Shown here piece by piece: positions 52,609 to 62,468 of a stretch of DNA of 64,000 nt. Both the position numbers and the translations under genes were made by a program. Source of the DNA: CAVVTR01 sp963751245 (GTDB lineage: Bacteria > Acidobacteriota > Thermoanaerobaculia > Thermoanaerobaculales > Thermoanaerobaculaceae); the NCBI GenBank assembly GCA_963751245.1, contig CAVVTR010000008.1:434001-498000 (forward strand), given 5' to 3'. Below the pieces are notes generated by a model. The model ran no database searches and had not been told where the DNA came from. It was given only the letters and a program-made list of their open reading frames with translations. Numbering within the stretch: position 1 is the stretch's first letter; each line of letters starts with the position of its first letter.

Positions 52609-53034
52609 TTACGACACCACTTCGATGCCCATGCTTCGCGCGGTGCCCTCGATGATACGCACGGCTGATTCGAGGGACGTCGTGTTGAGGTCGGGCAGCT
52701 TGGTCCGGGCGATCGTCTCCACCTGCTCGTGGGTGACCTTCCCGACCTTGTTCCGGTTCGGCTCGGCCGACCCCTTCTCCAAGCCGGCGGCCTGCCGGAG
52801 CAGGAACGAAGCCGGGGGCGTCTTGGTGATGAAGGTGTATGTGCGGTCCGAGAACACCGTCAGCACCACCGGAATGATGGTCCCGGTCAGCTTCTGGGTC
52901 CGCGCGTTGAACGCCTTGCAGAAATCCATGATGTTCAGCCCGTGCTGGCCCAGGGCGGGACCCACCGGCGGAGCCGGCGTCGCCTGGCCAGCAGGAAGCT
53001 GGAGTTTCACGTAACCCACGATCTTCTTAGCCAT
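52609..53034 (-). CDS. rplK: 50S ribosomal protein L11
   Basis: 141 aa: VGYVKLQLPAGQATPAPPVG, PALGQHGLNIMDFCKAFNAR and the rRNA-binding C-terminal half DLNTTSLESAVRIIEGTARS. It forms the GTPase-associated centre; the proline-rich N-terminal helix is where thiostrepton-resistance changes arise. Confidence 0.98.
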   Translation of the reverse strand: MAKKIVGYVKLQLPAGQATPAPPVGPALGQHGLNIMDFCKAFNARTQKLTGTIIPVVLTVFSDRTYTFITKTPPASFLLRQAAGLEKGSAEPNRNKVGKVTHEQVETIARTKLPDLNTTSLESAVRIIEGTARSMGIEVVS

Positions 53035-53045
53035 CGTCTTGACCT

Positions 53046-53579
53046 CTATGCGATTTTCTGGACCTGGCTGAACTCCAGCTCCACGGGGGTCGAGCGACCG
53101 AAAATCGTCACCATCACCTTGAGGGTGGACCGGTCGACGTTCACTTCTTCGACGACACCGGTGAAGTTCGAGAAGGGTCCGTCCGTGATCCTGATCTGCT
53201 CACCCTTCTCGAAGATGTGCTTGGGCTTCGGCTTCTCCTTCGCCACCGTGACCTGGTGGAGGATCTGGTTGACCTCCTCCTCGGTGAGCGGCGTGGGCTT
53301 CTTGCCGGCCCCCACGAAACCGGTGACCTTCGGCGTGTTGCGCACCAGGTGCCACGCCTCGTCGGTCATCTCCATCTGGACGAGCAGGTAGCCGGGAAAG
53401 AACTTCCGCTGGACCTCGCGGCGCTTGCCGTTGCGGATCTCCACCACGGTCTCGGTGGGAATGCGGATCTCTCCGAACTCCTCCTGCATCCCCAGTGCCT
53501 CCACACGCTGCTCGAGGGTCTTGCGAACCCGCTCCTCGAACCCCGAGTAGGTGTGAACGATGTACCACTCCTTGGCCAT
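53046..53579 (-). CDS. nusG: Transcription elongation factor NusG
   Basis: 177 aa. The NGN domain has WYIVHTYSGFEERVRKTLEQ and FPGYLLVQMEMTDEAWHLVR. The KOW domain has EQIRITDGPFSNFTGVVEEV. It binds the RNAP clamp and couples to Rho or ribosomal S10. It follows secE by 28 bp. Confidence 0.98.
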   Translation of the reverse strand: MAKEWYIVHTYSGFEERVRKTLEQRVEALGMQEEFGEIRIPTETVVEIRNGKRREVQRKFFPGYLLVQMEMTDEAWHLVRNTPKVTGFVGAGKKPTPLTEEEVNQILHQVTVAKEKPKPKHIFEKGEQIRITDGPFSNFTGVVEEVNVDRSTLKVMVTIFGRSTPVELEFSQVQKIA

Positions 53580-53607
53580 GGTGTCGTGACCCCCCGGACC
53601 GCTTCCC

Positions 53608-53808
53608 CTACGACAGCGCCTTGATCACGATGTCTACCAGCCGGTAGAAGATCAGGTCGCAGATGTAGAGGAAAATCCCGAACACGAAGGAAGCCGCGAT
53701 GACGACGACGGTGGTGGCCACGACCTCGTCGCGTCCCGGCCACGTCACCTTCTTCGTCTCTACGACGACTTCCCGGAGGAACGTCTTGACTCGTTGCCAC
53801 CAGTTCAT
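53608..53808 (-). CDS. secE: Protein translocase subunit SecE
   Basis: 66 aa, short single-helix form: the amphipathic segment WWQRVKTFLREVVVETKKVT with WPGRDEVVATT, then one transmembrane helix (about 34-57). It clamps SecY. It starts 22 bp after tRNA-Trp, the conserved bacterial order. Confidence 0.95.
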   Translation of the reverse strand: MNWWQRVKTFLREVVVETKKVTWPGRDEVVATTVVVIAASFVFGIFLYICDLIFYRLVDIVIKALS

Positions 53809-53830
53809 GCCGCGCGCCTCCCCGGCGCGA

Positions 53831-53906
53831 TGGCAGGCCAGGAGGGACTCGAACCCCCAACCACCGGTTTTGGAGACCGGGACTCTACCAATTGAGCTAC
53901 TGGCCT
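53831..53906 (-). tRNA. tRNA-Trp (anticodon CCA)
   Basis: 76 nt on the minus strand with acceptor AGGCCAG / CTGGCCT and the 3' CCA encoded. The anticodon loop CTCCAAA reads CCA. The T-arm TTCGAGTCC and D-arm are regular. It lies between rpmG and secE, a conserved location. Confidence 0.96.
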
Positions 53907-53922
53907 ACGCTCTCTCACCGGA

Positions 53923-54072
53923 CTACTTCGTTTCCTTGTGGACCGTGTGCCGCCGGCAGAACTTGCAGTACTTCTTCAGCTCCAGCCGCTCGGTGTGGAC
54001 CTTCTTGTTGCGGGTCCCGGTATAGTTGCGGCGCTTGCACTCGGTGCACGCCAGTTGGACGTTGTCACGCAT
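53923..54072 (-). CDS. rpmG: 50S ribosomal protein L33
   Basis: 49 aa: MRDNVQLACTECKRRNYTGT, RNKKVHTERLELKKYCKFCR, RHTVHKETK. Zinc-binding form with Cys9, Cys12, Cys36 and Cys39. It sits between tuf copy 2 (9 bp upstream) and tRNA-Trp (16 bp downstream). Confidence 0.97.
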   Translation of the reverse strand: MRDNVQLACTECKRRNYTGTRNKKVHTERLELKKYCKFCRRHTVHKETK

Positions 54073-54081
54073 CGGATCACC

Positions 54082-55293
<1,212 letters not shown>

Positions 55294-55496
55294 CTTCCTG
55301 CCTCCCTCTCGTGGATCAAGCCTGCGGGGTCACGACGACCGGGCCCGCGAGGTGACGAGCCCGCCGTACCGCCACAATCCACCGGTTCGTACTGCAGCCT
55401 CGCACCGCCACCGGCTTGGACATCCGGCCGTGACGCCGCGCCGTGACGGCGATGACACCGAAGCACCGGGAATGCCGGCGCCACTCGCTGCTGTGC

Positions 55497-55572
55497 TGGA
55501 GCCCACGACCAGATTTGAACTGGTGACCCCGTCCTTACCAAGGACGTGCTCTACCGACTGAGCTACGTGGGC
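55497..55572 (-). tRNA. tRNA-Thr (anticodon GGT)
   Basis: 76 nt, acceptor GCCCACG / CGTGGGC, discriminator T, CCA encoded. The anticodon loop TTGGTAA sits on stem CGTCC/GGACG. T-loop TTCAAAT. Last tRNA before tuf copy 2. Confidence 0.96.
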
Positions 55573-55598
55573 TCTCGTGAAACCGTTCACTTCGCCTC

Positions 55599-55673
55599 TG
55601 GAGCGGGAGACGGGATTCGAACCCGCGACCAACAGCTTGGAAGGCTGTGACTCTACCCCTGAGTTACTCCCGC
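55599..55673 (-). tRNA. tRNA-Gly (anticodon TCC)
   Basis: 75 nt, acceptor GCGGGAG / CTCCCGC, CCA encoded. Anticodon loop CTTCCAA on stem ACAGC/GCTGT. T-loop TTCGAAT. Confidence 0.96.
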
Positions 55674-55683
55674 CGGAGCTTAA

Positions 55684-55770
55684 TGGTGCAGGCGGATGGA
55701 TTTGAACCACCGTAGGCATTCCGCCGGCAGATTTACAGTCTGCTGCCATTGACCGCTCGGCCACGCCTGC
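55684..55770 (-). tRNA. tRNA-Tyr (anticodon GTA)
   Basis: 87 nt class II tRNA with a long variable arm, as expected for bacterial tyrosine tRNA. Acceptor GCAGGCG / CGCCTGC, CCA encoded, anticodon loop CTGTAAA on stem GCAGA/TCTGC. Confidence 0.96.
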
Positions 55771-55829
55771 ACCTCTCGCAACTAAGAACTCGTGCCACCA
55801 CCCACCACGACCAGCGTCGCTCCGCGCCG

Positions 55830-55905
55830 TGGAGCTGGCGAGGGGACTCGAACCCGTAACCTGCGGATTACAAATCCGCTGCTCTACCAGTTGAGCTACG
55901 CCAGC
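55830..55905 (-). tRNA. tRNA-Thr (anticodon TGT)
   Basis: 76 nt, acceptor GCTGGCG / CGCCAGC, CCA encoded, anticodon loop TTTGTAA on stem GCGGA/TCCGC. First gene of the tRNA-tuf transcript; the Thr-Tyr-Gly-Thr order equals that upstream of E. coli tufB. Confidence 0.96.
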
Positions 55906-55994
55906 CGTTGCGGGTCTGACCACCCGTTGCCCTCTCTGCCAAAGAACTTGCGATGCCCCGACGGCCACACACACGGGCGCTTACGGGGAGGGAG

Positions 55995-56023
55995 AGGCTA
56001 ACACCGCGACCGGGGAAAATCAA
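55995..56023 (-). promoter_or_regulatory. Promoter of tRNA-tuf-rpmG-secE transcript
   Basis: The minus strand reads TTGATT (56018-56023), 17 bp, TAGCCT (55995-56000). The -35 box overlaps the TGA of rlmB. It lies 90 bp before the first tRNA and shares its unusual -10 with the rplM promoter. Confidence 0.6.
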
Positions 56024-56775
56024 CCCCCCTTGGGCCCGCGCGGCGCGGGGGCCGGCAGCGGAAAGCGGCGGCGCCACTCCCATGCCAGGATCCCGGTGGC
56101 CACGGAGAGGTTGAGGGACTCGACGCTCGCCGCCAGGGGGATCGCCACGGTCCCGTCCAGCGCCTGCCGCGTCTTGGCCCGCAGTCCCGTCGCCTCGGCG
56201 CCCAGGCACAGCAGCAGCCGCTCCGGGAGCTCCACCTCGCCCACGGCGGTGCCGCCCGCCTCGGCCCCGTACACCCAGAACCCTGCCTCCTTGGCCGTCC
56301 GCGCGAAGTCCCCCAGGGAGCCGACGTGGGCGATGCGGACCAGCTGCAGCGTTCCCGCCGCCACCTTCGCCGCCGCCCCGCCCAGCGGCGGCGGGTGGGG
56401 CCCCGCGACCACGACGCCCGTCAGGGAGAGCCCGGCGGCCACGCGCACCACCGCCCCCAGGTTGTGGCCGTCCTCCACCGCGTCCAGGCCGATGACGCAG
56501 GCCGGCCCCCCGCCGGTGAGGAGCTCCTCGGCCCCGGCCAGAGGGGATGGTGTGAGCCGGGCCGCCACCCCGTTGTGGGCCAACCCTCCGGCCACCTCGT
56601 CGAGCTGGCGTCGGGGCACGGAGTGGACGCGGACGCGAGCGCGGCGCGCCGCCTCGGTCACCCGCCGGACACGGCCGCCGCCCTCGGCGGTCCAGATCAC
56701 CTCCACCCGCTCCGGCTCCCGCTCCACCGCGGCCAGCACCGCGTGGAAGCCGACCACCCACTCAGGCCTGCTCAA
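56020..56775 (-). CDS. rlmB: SpoU/TrmH-family rRNA 2'-O-methyltransferase (RlmB-like)
   Basis: 251 aa. The N-terminal substrate-binding domain (VVGFHAVLAAVEREPERVEV) precedes a SPOUT knot domain with motifs DGHNLGAVVRVAAG, LLLCLGAEATGLRAKTRQAL and VAIPLAASVESLNLSVATGI. These fit RlmB, which methylates G2251 of 23S rRNA, though TrmH-family relatives with other targets look alike. Motif 1 has Gly where DPxN-type members have Pro. It starts inside ispDF, overlapping by 14 nt. Confidence 0.85.
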   Translation of the reverse strand: MSRPEWVVGFHAVLAAVEREPERVEVIWTAEGGGRVRRVTEAARRARVRVHSVPRRQLDEVAGGLAHNGVAARLTPSPLAGAEELLTGGGPACVIGLDAVEDGHNLGAVVRVAAGLSLTGVVVAGPHPPPLGGAAAKVAAGTLQLVRIAHVGSLGDFARTAKEAGFWVYGAEAGGTAVGEVELPERLLLCLGAEATGLRAKTRQALDGTVAIPLAASVESLNLSVATGILAWEWRRRFPLPAPAPRGPKGG

Positions 56776-57904
56776 GGGTCACCACCGCCAGCGCCGCGAT
56801 CCCCTCGCCGCGCCCCACGAACCCCAGCCGCTCCGTCGTGGTCGCCTTGAGCCCCACGCACCCGGGGGCGACGCCGAGGAGCTCGGCGAGGCGCCGGCAC
56901 ATGCGTTCCCGGTACGGCCCCAGGCGCGGGCGCTCGGCCGCGATGGTGAGGTCGCAGTGGGCCACGGCGAGCCCCCTCTCCGCCGCCAGCTCCACCGCCC
57001 GGCGGACGAAGATGGACGAGGCGGCGTCCCGCCAGCGCTCCTCGCCGGGGGGGAAGTGCACCCCGATGTCCCCTGCCGCGCACCCGCCCAGAATGGCGTC
57101 GGCCACGGCGTGCAGCGCCACATCGGCGTCGGAGTGGCCGGCCAGCCCCTCCTCGCCCTCGAGCTCGACGCCGCACAGCCACAGCCGCCGTCCGGGAGCG
57201 AAGGCGTGCACGTCCAGCCCCTGGCCGACGCGGACGCGGGGGGCGAACAGAGTCTGCAGCATGGCCGTGTCCTCCGGTCTGGTGATCTTCACGTTCCGGG
57301 GGTCGCCGGGCACGGCGCGCACCGGCGATCCGGCTGCCTCCAGAAGCGCCCCCTCGTCGGTCCACTCGCCCCCACCCGCCCGCTCCCAGGCCCGCCGTAG
57401 CGAGCCCACCCGGAACGCCTGGGGCGTGAGCGCCCGGACCAGCCGCTCGCGGGGAACCGTCCCGGCCACCAGGCCGTCCTCCCCCACCCGCTTCACCGTG
57501 TCCACCACCGGTGCGACCAGCACCGCGCCGCCGTCGGGCCCGACCGCCTCGGCCACCGCCCGCACGTCCGCCGGGGGGACGAAGGGCCGGGCGGCGTCGT
57601 GCACCAGGACAACGGCGTCGTCCGGGGGCGCCAGCGCCTCCACGCCGTTGCGCACGGAGTCCTGGCGCCGCGCGCCCCCCGCCGCCACCGCCACGCCGCG
57701 GGAGGCCCACTCAGCGCGCAGTCCGGCGGCCCGTTCCGGGCGTACCACCAAGGCCGCCGGAGCGGCCGGATACGCCGCGCGCACGGCGGCCACGGCCCGC
57801 TCCACCACCCGCACGCCCCCCAGCCGCACCTCGAGCTTGTCGCCCCCGAACCTCGAGCCGGAGCCCGCCGCGACGATGACGATGTGGACGTCCGGCCCGC
57901 TCAC
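56762..57904 (-). CDS. ispDF: Bifunctional IspD/IspF: MEP cytidylyltransferase and MECDP synthase
   Basis: 380 aa fusion. IspD (1-218): nucleotide-binding VAAGSGSRFGGDKLEVRLGG (11-30), VHDAARPFV (101-109) and GDPRNVKITRPED. IspF (about 223-380): Asp231 and His233 in GQGLDVHAF and His257 in GHSDADVALHAVADAILGGC bind the metal; GFVGRGEGIAA closes the fold. It catalyses steps 3 and 5 of the non-mevalonate isoprenoid route; step 4 (IspE) is not in the window. The GTG start overlaps the frr stop (GTGA). Confidence 0.95.
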   Translation of the reverse strand: MSGPDVHIVIVAAGSGSRFGGDKLEVRLGGVRVVERAVAAVRAAYPAAPAALVVRPERAAGLRAEWASRGVAVAAGGARRQDSVRNGVEALAPPDDAVVLVHDAARPFVPPADVRAVAEAVGPDGGAVLVAPVVDTVKRVGEDGLVAGTVPRERLVRALTPQAFRVGSLRRAWERAGGGEWTDEGALLEAAGSPVRAVPGDPRNVKITRPEDTAMLQTLFAPRVRVGQGLDVHAFAPGRRLWLCGVELEGEEGLAGHSDADVALHAVADAILGGCAAGDIGVHFPPGEERWRDAASSIFVRRAVELAAERGLAVAHCDLTIAAERPRLGPYRERMCRRLAELLGVAPGCVGLKATTTERLGFVGRGEGIAALAVVTLEQA

Positions 57905-58455
57905 ACCGTCAGGATCTCCTTCTCCTTGGCGACGAGGACACGGTTGATCTCCTCGATGCTCGCGTCGGTGATCTTCTGCACCTCGTCCAGGCCGCGGTGC
58001 AGGTCGTCCTCCGAGATCTCCTTGTCCTTCTCCTTGCGGCGGAGGTCCTCGTTGCCGTCCCGGCGGACGTTGCGCACCGCGGTGCGGGCGCGCTCGGCGT
58101 ACTCGTGGGCCACCTTGACCAGCTCCTTGCGTCGCTCCTCCGTAGGGGAGGGCACCGGGAGCTTGATCACCTTGCCGTCGTTCATGGGGTTGAGGCCGAG
58201 GTTGGCCTTCTGGATGGCGTGCTCGATGCTCTGGATGAGAGAGGGGTCCCAGGGCGCCACCGTGATGAGGGTGGGGTCGGCGACGCTGAGGTTGGCGACC
58301 TGGTTGAGCGGCGTGGGGGTCCCGTAGTAGTCCACCCGCACCGGGTCGAGGATGCCGAGCGAGGCCCTGCCCGTCCGCAGCGTCCTCAGCTCGTCCTGAA
58401 ACACGCTCACCGCCTTCTCCATGTTGTGGGAAACCTGCTTGATCGTGTCGTGCAT
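57901..58455 (-). CDS. frr: Ribosome recycling factor
   Basis: 184 aa: HNMEKAVSVFQDELRTLRTG, RASLGILDPVRVDYYGTPTP, then TEERRKELVKVAHEYAERAR and VRNVRRDGNEDLRRKEKDKE. L-shaped tRNA mimic acting with EF-G after termination. The start ATG at 58455 follows a GGGAGCGA ribosome site. Placed after pyrH as in most bacteria, but separated from it by a terminator. Confidence 0.97.
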   Translation of the reverse strand: MHDTIKQVSHNMEKAVSVFQDELRTLRTGRASLGILDPVRVDYYGTPTPLNQVANLSVADPTLITVAPWDPSLIQSIEHAIQKANLGLNPMNDGKVIKLPVPSPTEERRKELVKVAHEYAERARTAVRNVRRDGNEDLRRKEKDKEISEDDLHRGLDEVQKITDASIEEINRVLVAKEKEILTV

Positions 58456-58552
58456 CGTCGCTCCCTCGCCGCCCCTGCTCTCACGGGCCGGTCTTCCAGT
58501 CCACGTTGACGATATTGTAAACGTACCCGCGGCCCGGCCGCGCCGGCCCGCG

Positions 58553-58587
58553 AAAAAAGCGGCGCCCCCGCTCTTGGGGGGCGCCGC
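58553..58587 (-). terminator. Rho-independent terminator between pyrH and frr
   Basis: An 11-bp GC stem (GCGGCGCCCCC / GGGGGCGCCGC) with a short loop, followed on the minus strand by six T residues (58553-58558). It lies 27 bp past the pyrH stop, so frr must also be reached by readthrough or a promoter within the following 100 bp. Confidence 0.8.
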
Positions 58588-58613
58588 CGGTGCGTTCGGG
58601 AGCCTGCTCGAGC

Positions 58614-59336
58614 TCAGCCCGCGTCGATGGTGGACCCCACGTCCTCGCCCACGACCACGCGACGGATGTTCCCCGGCACCCGGATGTTGAAGATGCGGAT
58701 GGGGATCCCGGCGTTCTGGCACAGCGACACCGCCGCCGCGTCCATGACCTTGAGGCCGTTCTCCAGCATGTACTGGTAGCTGGCCTTCTTGAGCAGCGTG
58801 GCCCCGGCCACCTTCACCGGGTCCGCCGTGTACAGGCCGTCCACCTTGGTACCCTTGAGCAGGACGTCGGCGTGGATCTCGCTGGCCCGCAGCGCCGCGG
58901 CGGAATCCGTCGTGAAGAACGGGTTGCCGGTCCCGGCGCCGAAGATGACCACGCGGCCCTTCTCCAGATGGCGGATCGCGCGGCGCCGGATGAACGGCTC
59001 CGCCACGTCCCGCATCTCCACCGCCGTGAGCACGCGGGTGAAGCACCCCTGGCGCTCCAGGACGTCCTGCAGCGCCAGGGCGTTGATGATCGTCGCCAGC
59101 ATGCCCATGGTGTCGCCGGTGACGCGATCCAGCCCCTGCTGGGTCGCCGCGATCCCGCGGATGATGTTGCCCCCGCCGATGACGATGGCCACCTCGACAC
59201 CCAGGTCGCGGACCTCTGCGATCTCGGTGGCCAGCGCGGGCAGCACGTCGGTGGCGATGCCGAAGGGCTGGTTGCCCATCAGGACCTCGCCCGACAGCTT
59301 GAGGACGACGCGCCGGTAGACGGCGGTCCCGTTCAC
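58614..59336 (-). CDS. pyrH: UMP kinase
   Basis: 240 aa. Amino acid kinase fold: VVLKLSGEVLMGNQPFGIAT, VAIVIGGGNIIRGIAATQQG, VVIFGAGTGNPFFTTDSAAA, then ADVLLKGTKVDGLYTADPVK. It phosphorylates UMP to UDP. The start is a GTG overlapping the tsf stop (GTGA). Confidence 0.97.
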   Translation of the reverse strand: MNGTAVYRRVVLKLSGEVLMGNQPFGIATDVLPALATEIAEVRDLGVEVAIVIGGGNIIRGIAATQQGLDRVTGDTMGMLATIINALALQDVLERQGCFTRVLTAVEMRDVAEPFIRRRAIRHLEKGRVVIFGAGTGNPFFTTDSAAALRASEIHADVLLKGTKVDGLYTADPVKVAGATLLKKASYQYMLENGLKVMDAAAVSLCQNAGIPIRIFNIRVPGNIRRVVVGEDVGSTIDAG

Positions 59337-60190
59337 TCCGTGCCCGCTTCCGAGGCCTCGCCGAGCTTGAAGCGGAGGAACGCCGCAACCTGGACCCCGC
59401 CTCTTCCGGCCAGCATCCGGCCCACCGTCTCGTCCGGGTTCTTCACGAACGGCTGCTCCAGCAGACAGGCCTGCTCGAAGAACTTGGCGACCTTCCCGTC
59501 CACGATCTTCTCGACCACCTGGGCAGGCTTCCCCGCCGGCACCTGGGCGGCGGCGATCTCCCGCTCCTCCGCCACCACCGCGGCGGGAATCGACTCGCGG
59601 TTCACGAAGCGGGGCTCGGCGGCGGCGATGTGCATCGCCACGTCCTTGACCGTGTCCTCGTCGGCGCCCTCGGACAGCTGCACCAGCACGCCGATCTTGC
59701 CGCCCATGTGGAGGTAGGAACCGACCTTCATCCCGTCCCGCGGCCCGAGGAGCCCGACCCGGCTGAGCCTGATGTTCTCGCCGATGGTCGCGATCTCCGA
59801 CGAGATCGCCTGCTCCACCGTGTGCTCGGGATCGGCCGCGAAGGGACGGGCCAGGGTGGCCGCGACGTCACCGAGCTGCTCGGCCAGGACCTGATCGGCG
59901 AGCTTGGCGGCGAAGGCCTGGTACCGCTCCGTCCGTGCCACGAAATCCGTCTCGCAGTTCAGCTCCAACACGGCACCGCTCTTCCGGTCGGCGGCGACCG
60001 CCACCACCACCAGGCCGTCCTTGGCCGTGCGTCCGGCCTTCTTGGCGGCGGCGGCGAGGCCCTTCTTGCGGAGGAGCTTGACCGCCTCCTCCACGTCGCC
60101 GCTGGCTTCCGTCAGCGCCCGTTGGCAGTCCATCATGCCGGCGCCGGTCTTCTCACGCAGTTCCTTCACCGCTGCAGCTGAAATCGCCAT
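59333..60190 (-). CDS. tsf: Elongation factor Ts
   Basis: 285 aa. MAISAAAVKELREKTGAGMM and DCQRALTEASGDVEEAVKLL form the UBA-like domain; the core has VLELNCETDFVARTERYQAF with the TDFV motif that contacts EF-Tu, and HIAAAEPRFVNRESIPAAVV. Nucleotide exchange factor for EF-Tu. The ATG at 60190 follows CGGAGGA; the preceding rpsB frame is separate. Confidence 0.97.
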   Translation of the reverse strand: MAISAAAVKELREKTGAGMMDCQRALTEASGDVEEAVKLLRKKGLAAAAKKAGRTAKDGLVVVAVAADRKSGAVLELNCETDFVARTERYQAFAAKLADQVLAEQLGDVAATLARPFAADPEHTVEQAISSEIATIGENIRLSRVGLLGPRDGMKVGSYLHMGGKIGVLVQLSEGADEDTVKDVAMHIAAAEPRFVNRESIPAAVVAEEREIAAAQVPAGKPAQVVEKIVDGKVAKFFEQACLLEQPFVKNPDETVGRMLAGRGGVQVAAFLRFKLGEASEAGTE

Positions 60191-60201
60191 CTCGTCCTCC
60201 G

Positions 60202-60236
60202 AAAAAACGGGCCAGGAAGCTTGCGGCCCTGGCCCG
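60202..60236 (-). terminator. Intercistronic terminator/attenuator between rpsB and tsf
   Basis: A perfect 9-bp stem CGGGCCAGG / CCTGGCCCG with an 11-nt loop, then TTTTTT on the minus strand (60202-60207) directly before the tsf ribosome site. It should reduce tsf and downstream expression relative to rpsB. Confidence 0.8.
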
Positions 60237-60264
60237 GTTGCACTCTTCTCATGACCGCCGAGAC

Positions 60265-61074
<810 letters not shown>

Positions 61075-61089
61075 GAACCTCTCTCCTTT

Positions 61090-61482
61090 CTAACGCTTGG
61101 AGAACTGGAACCGGCGGCGGGCCTTGGGCTGGCCGTACTTCTTGCGCTCGACCTCGCGAGCGTCACGAGTCAAGAAGCCCGCGCTCTTGAGGCGCGGCCG
61201 CAGCTCCGGGTTGAACTCCAGCAGGGCGCGGGCGATGCCGTGCCTGATCGCACCGGCCTGCCCGGACATGCCGCCGCCGGAAACGTTGATGTAGAGGTCG
61301 AACTTGTCGGCGTTCTCCGTGATCAGGAGAGGCTGCCGGATGACCATCTTGAGCACCTTGTTGGGGAAGTACTCCTCGAAGTCGCGGTGGTTGACCGTCA
61401 CGTTGCCGCCGCCGGGCCGGAGATAGACCCGCGCCACCGCCGTCTTCCGGCGTCCCGTCCCGTAGTACTGAATCGTTGCCAC
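61090..61482 (-). CDS. rpsI: 30S ribosomal protein S9
   Basis: 130 aa: MATIQYYGTGRRKTAVARVY, GGGMSGQAGAIRHGIARALL, and the P-site-contacting C-terminus GQPKARRRFQFSKR. It follows rplM by 12 bp in the universal L13-S9 pair. Confidence 0.98.
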   Translation of the reverse strand: MATIQYYGTGRRKTAVARVYLRPGGGNVTVNHRDFEEYFPNKVLKMVIRQPLLITENADKFDLYINVSGGGMSGQAGAIRHGIARALLEFNPELRPRLKSAGFLTRDAREVERKKYGQPKARRRFQFSKR

Positions 61483-61494
61483 GATCCTGCCTCC

Positions 61495-61929
61495 CTAGCC
61501 CTGCACCTTGATCGGCTGCGGCTGCTGCGCCTGGTGGGGATGCTCCGGGCCCGCGTACACCTTGAGCTTGCCCAGCAGGTGCCGGCCCAGCCGGTTCTTC
61601 GGCAGCATCCCCCACACCGCGAGGCGAACCACCCGGTCCGGGTTCTTGTCCATCATCTCGCGGGCCGTCTGCTGCTTGAGGTGGCCCGGGTCACCGCTGT
61701 GGCGGTAGTAGTGCTTGTCGTCGAGCTTGGCGCCGGTGAGCCTGATCCGGTCCGCGTTGACGACGACCACGAAGTCGCCGGTGTCGAGACCGGGGGTGAA
61801 GTCCGGCTTGTGCTTGCCGCGCAGCAGCGTCGCCACCGTGGTCGAAAGACGGCCGAGGACCACGTCCGCCGCGTCGATGACGTACCAGTCGTGGTGGATC
61901 TCATCCTGTTTGGGCACGAACGTCTTCAT
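61495..61929 (-). CDS. rplM: 50S ribosomal protein L13
   Basis: 144 aa: MKTFVPKQDEIHHDWYVIDA, ADVVLGRLSTTVATLLRGKH, VVNADRIRLTGAKLDDKHYY and VWGMLPKNRLGRHLLGKLKV. The ATG at 61929 is preferred to a GTG seven codons upstream. First gene of the rplM-rpsI-rpsB-tsf-pyrH-frr-ispDF-rlmB run. Confidence 0.98.
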   Translation of the reverse strand: MKTFVPKQDEIHHDWYVIDAADVVLGRLSTTVATLLRGKHKPDFTPGLDTGDFVVVVNADRIRLTGAKLDDKHYYRHSGDPGHLKQQTAREMMDKNPDRVVRLAVWGMLPKNRLGRHLLGKLKVYAGPEHPHQAQQPQPIKVQG

Positions 61930-61989
61930 CTTCCCGTCTCCACATGCCACGCTCGGACTGTGCGCAGCTCACCCTTACAAGGGGCGAAA

Positions 61990-62018
61990 AGGCTAACTCA
62001 CGCCGGAGCCACTGTCAA
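61990..62018 (-). promoter_or_regulatory. rplM promoter with short leader hairpin
   Basis: The minus strand has TTGACA (62013-62018), 17 bp and TAGCCT (61990-61995), 60 bp before rplM. A small CCCTTGTAAGGG palindrome lies just downstream in the leader, where L13 leader elements occur in other bacteria; here that is only suggestive. Confidence 0.65.
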
Positions 62019-62056
62019 GACCGTGAGTCCCCCGCTGCCCCGCGCCCGGCCCCTGC

Positions 62057-62407
62057 TCACCGGCGGCGCTCCAGGAACTCCCTGAGCGCCACGGCGCCGC
62101 AGCGCTCGCGGGCGCGGGAAGCATACACCAGCGTCACCGGCCCCCTCCGCTCCGCCTCGCGGAGCGTCTCCACAGCCTCGGGGTGCGCCTCGAGCTCGTC
62201 GAAGTAGCGCCGGCGGAACTCGTCCCACCGCGAGTCGTCGTGGGCGTACCACCGGCGCAGCTCCGTGCTCGGGGCCACGTCCTTGAGCCAGAGGTCCAGA
62301 CTCGCCCGATCCTTCGAGATCCCCCGGGGCCACAACCGCTCGACCAGCACGCGCATCCCGTCGCCCTCGCCGGGGTCCTCGTACACCCTCTTGACTGCGA
62401 ACGGCAT
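62057..62407 (-). CDS. DUF488 family protein (YeaO-like)
   Basis: 116 aa: MPFAVKRVYEDPGEGDGMRV, LVERLWPRGISKDRASLDLW, LKDVAPSTELRRWYAHDDSR, ending LREFLERRR. The ERLWPRG signature is diagnostic of the YeaO branch of DUF488; the biochemical role is unknown. The ATG at 62407 has GAGG upstream. A longer in-frame start overlaps the membrane-protein gene. Confidence 0.88.
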   Translation of the reverse strand: MPFAVKRVYEDPGEGDGMRVLVERLWPRGISKDRASLDLWLKDVAPSTELRRWYAHDDSRWDEFRRRYFDELEAHPEAVETLREAERRGPVTLVYASRARERCGAVALREFLERRR

Positions 62408-62468
62408 GCGCGTCTCCCTCAGCTCCAACGCCGGCGGCGCCGCCGGGCTTCCCCCCGGCCGGGAGCCG

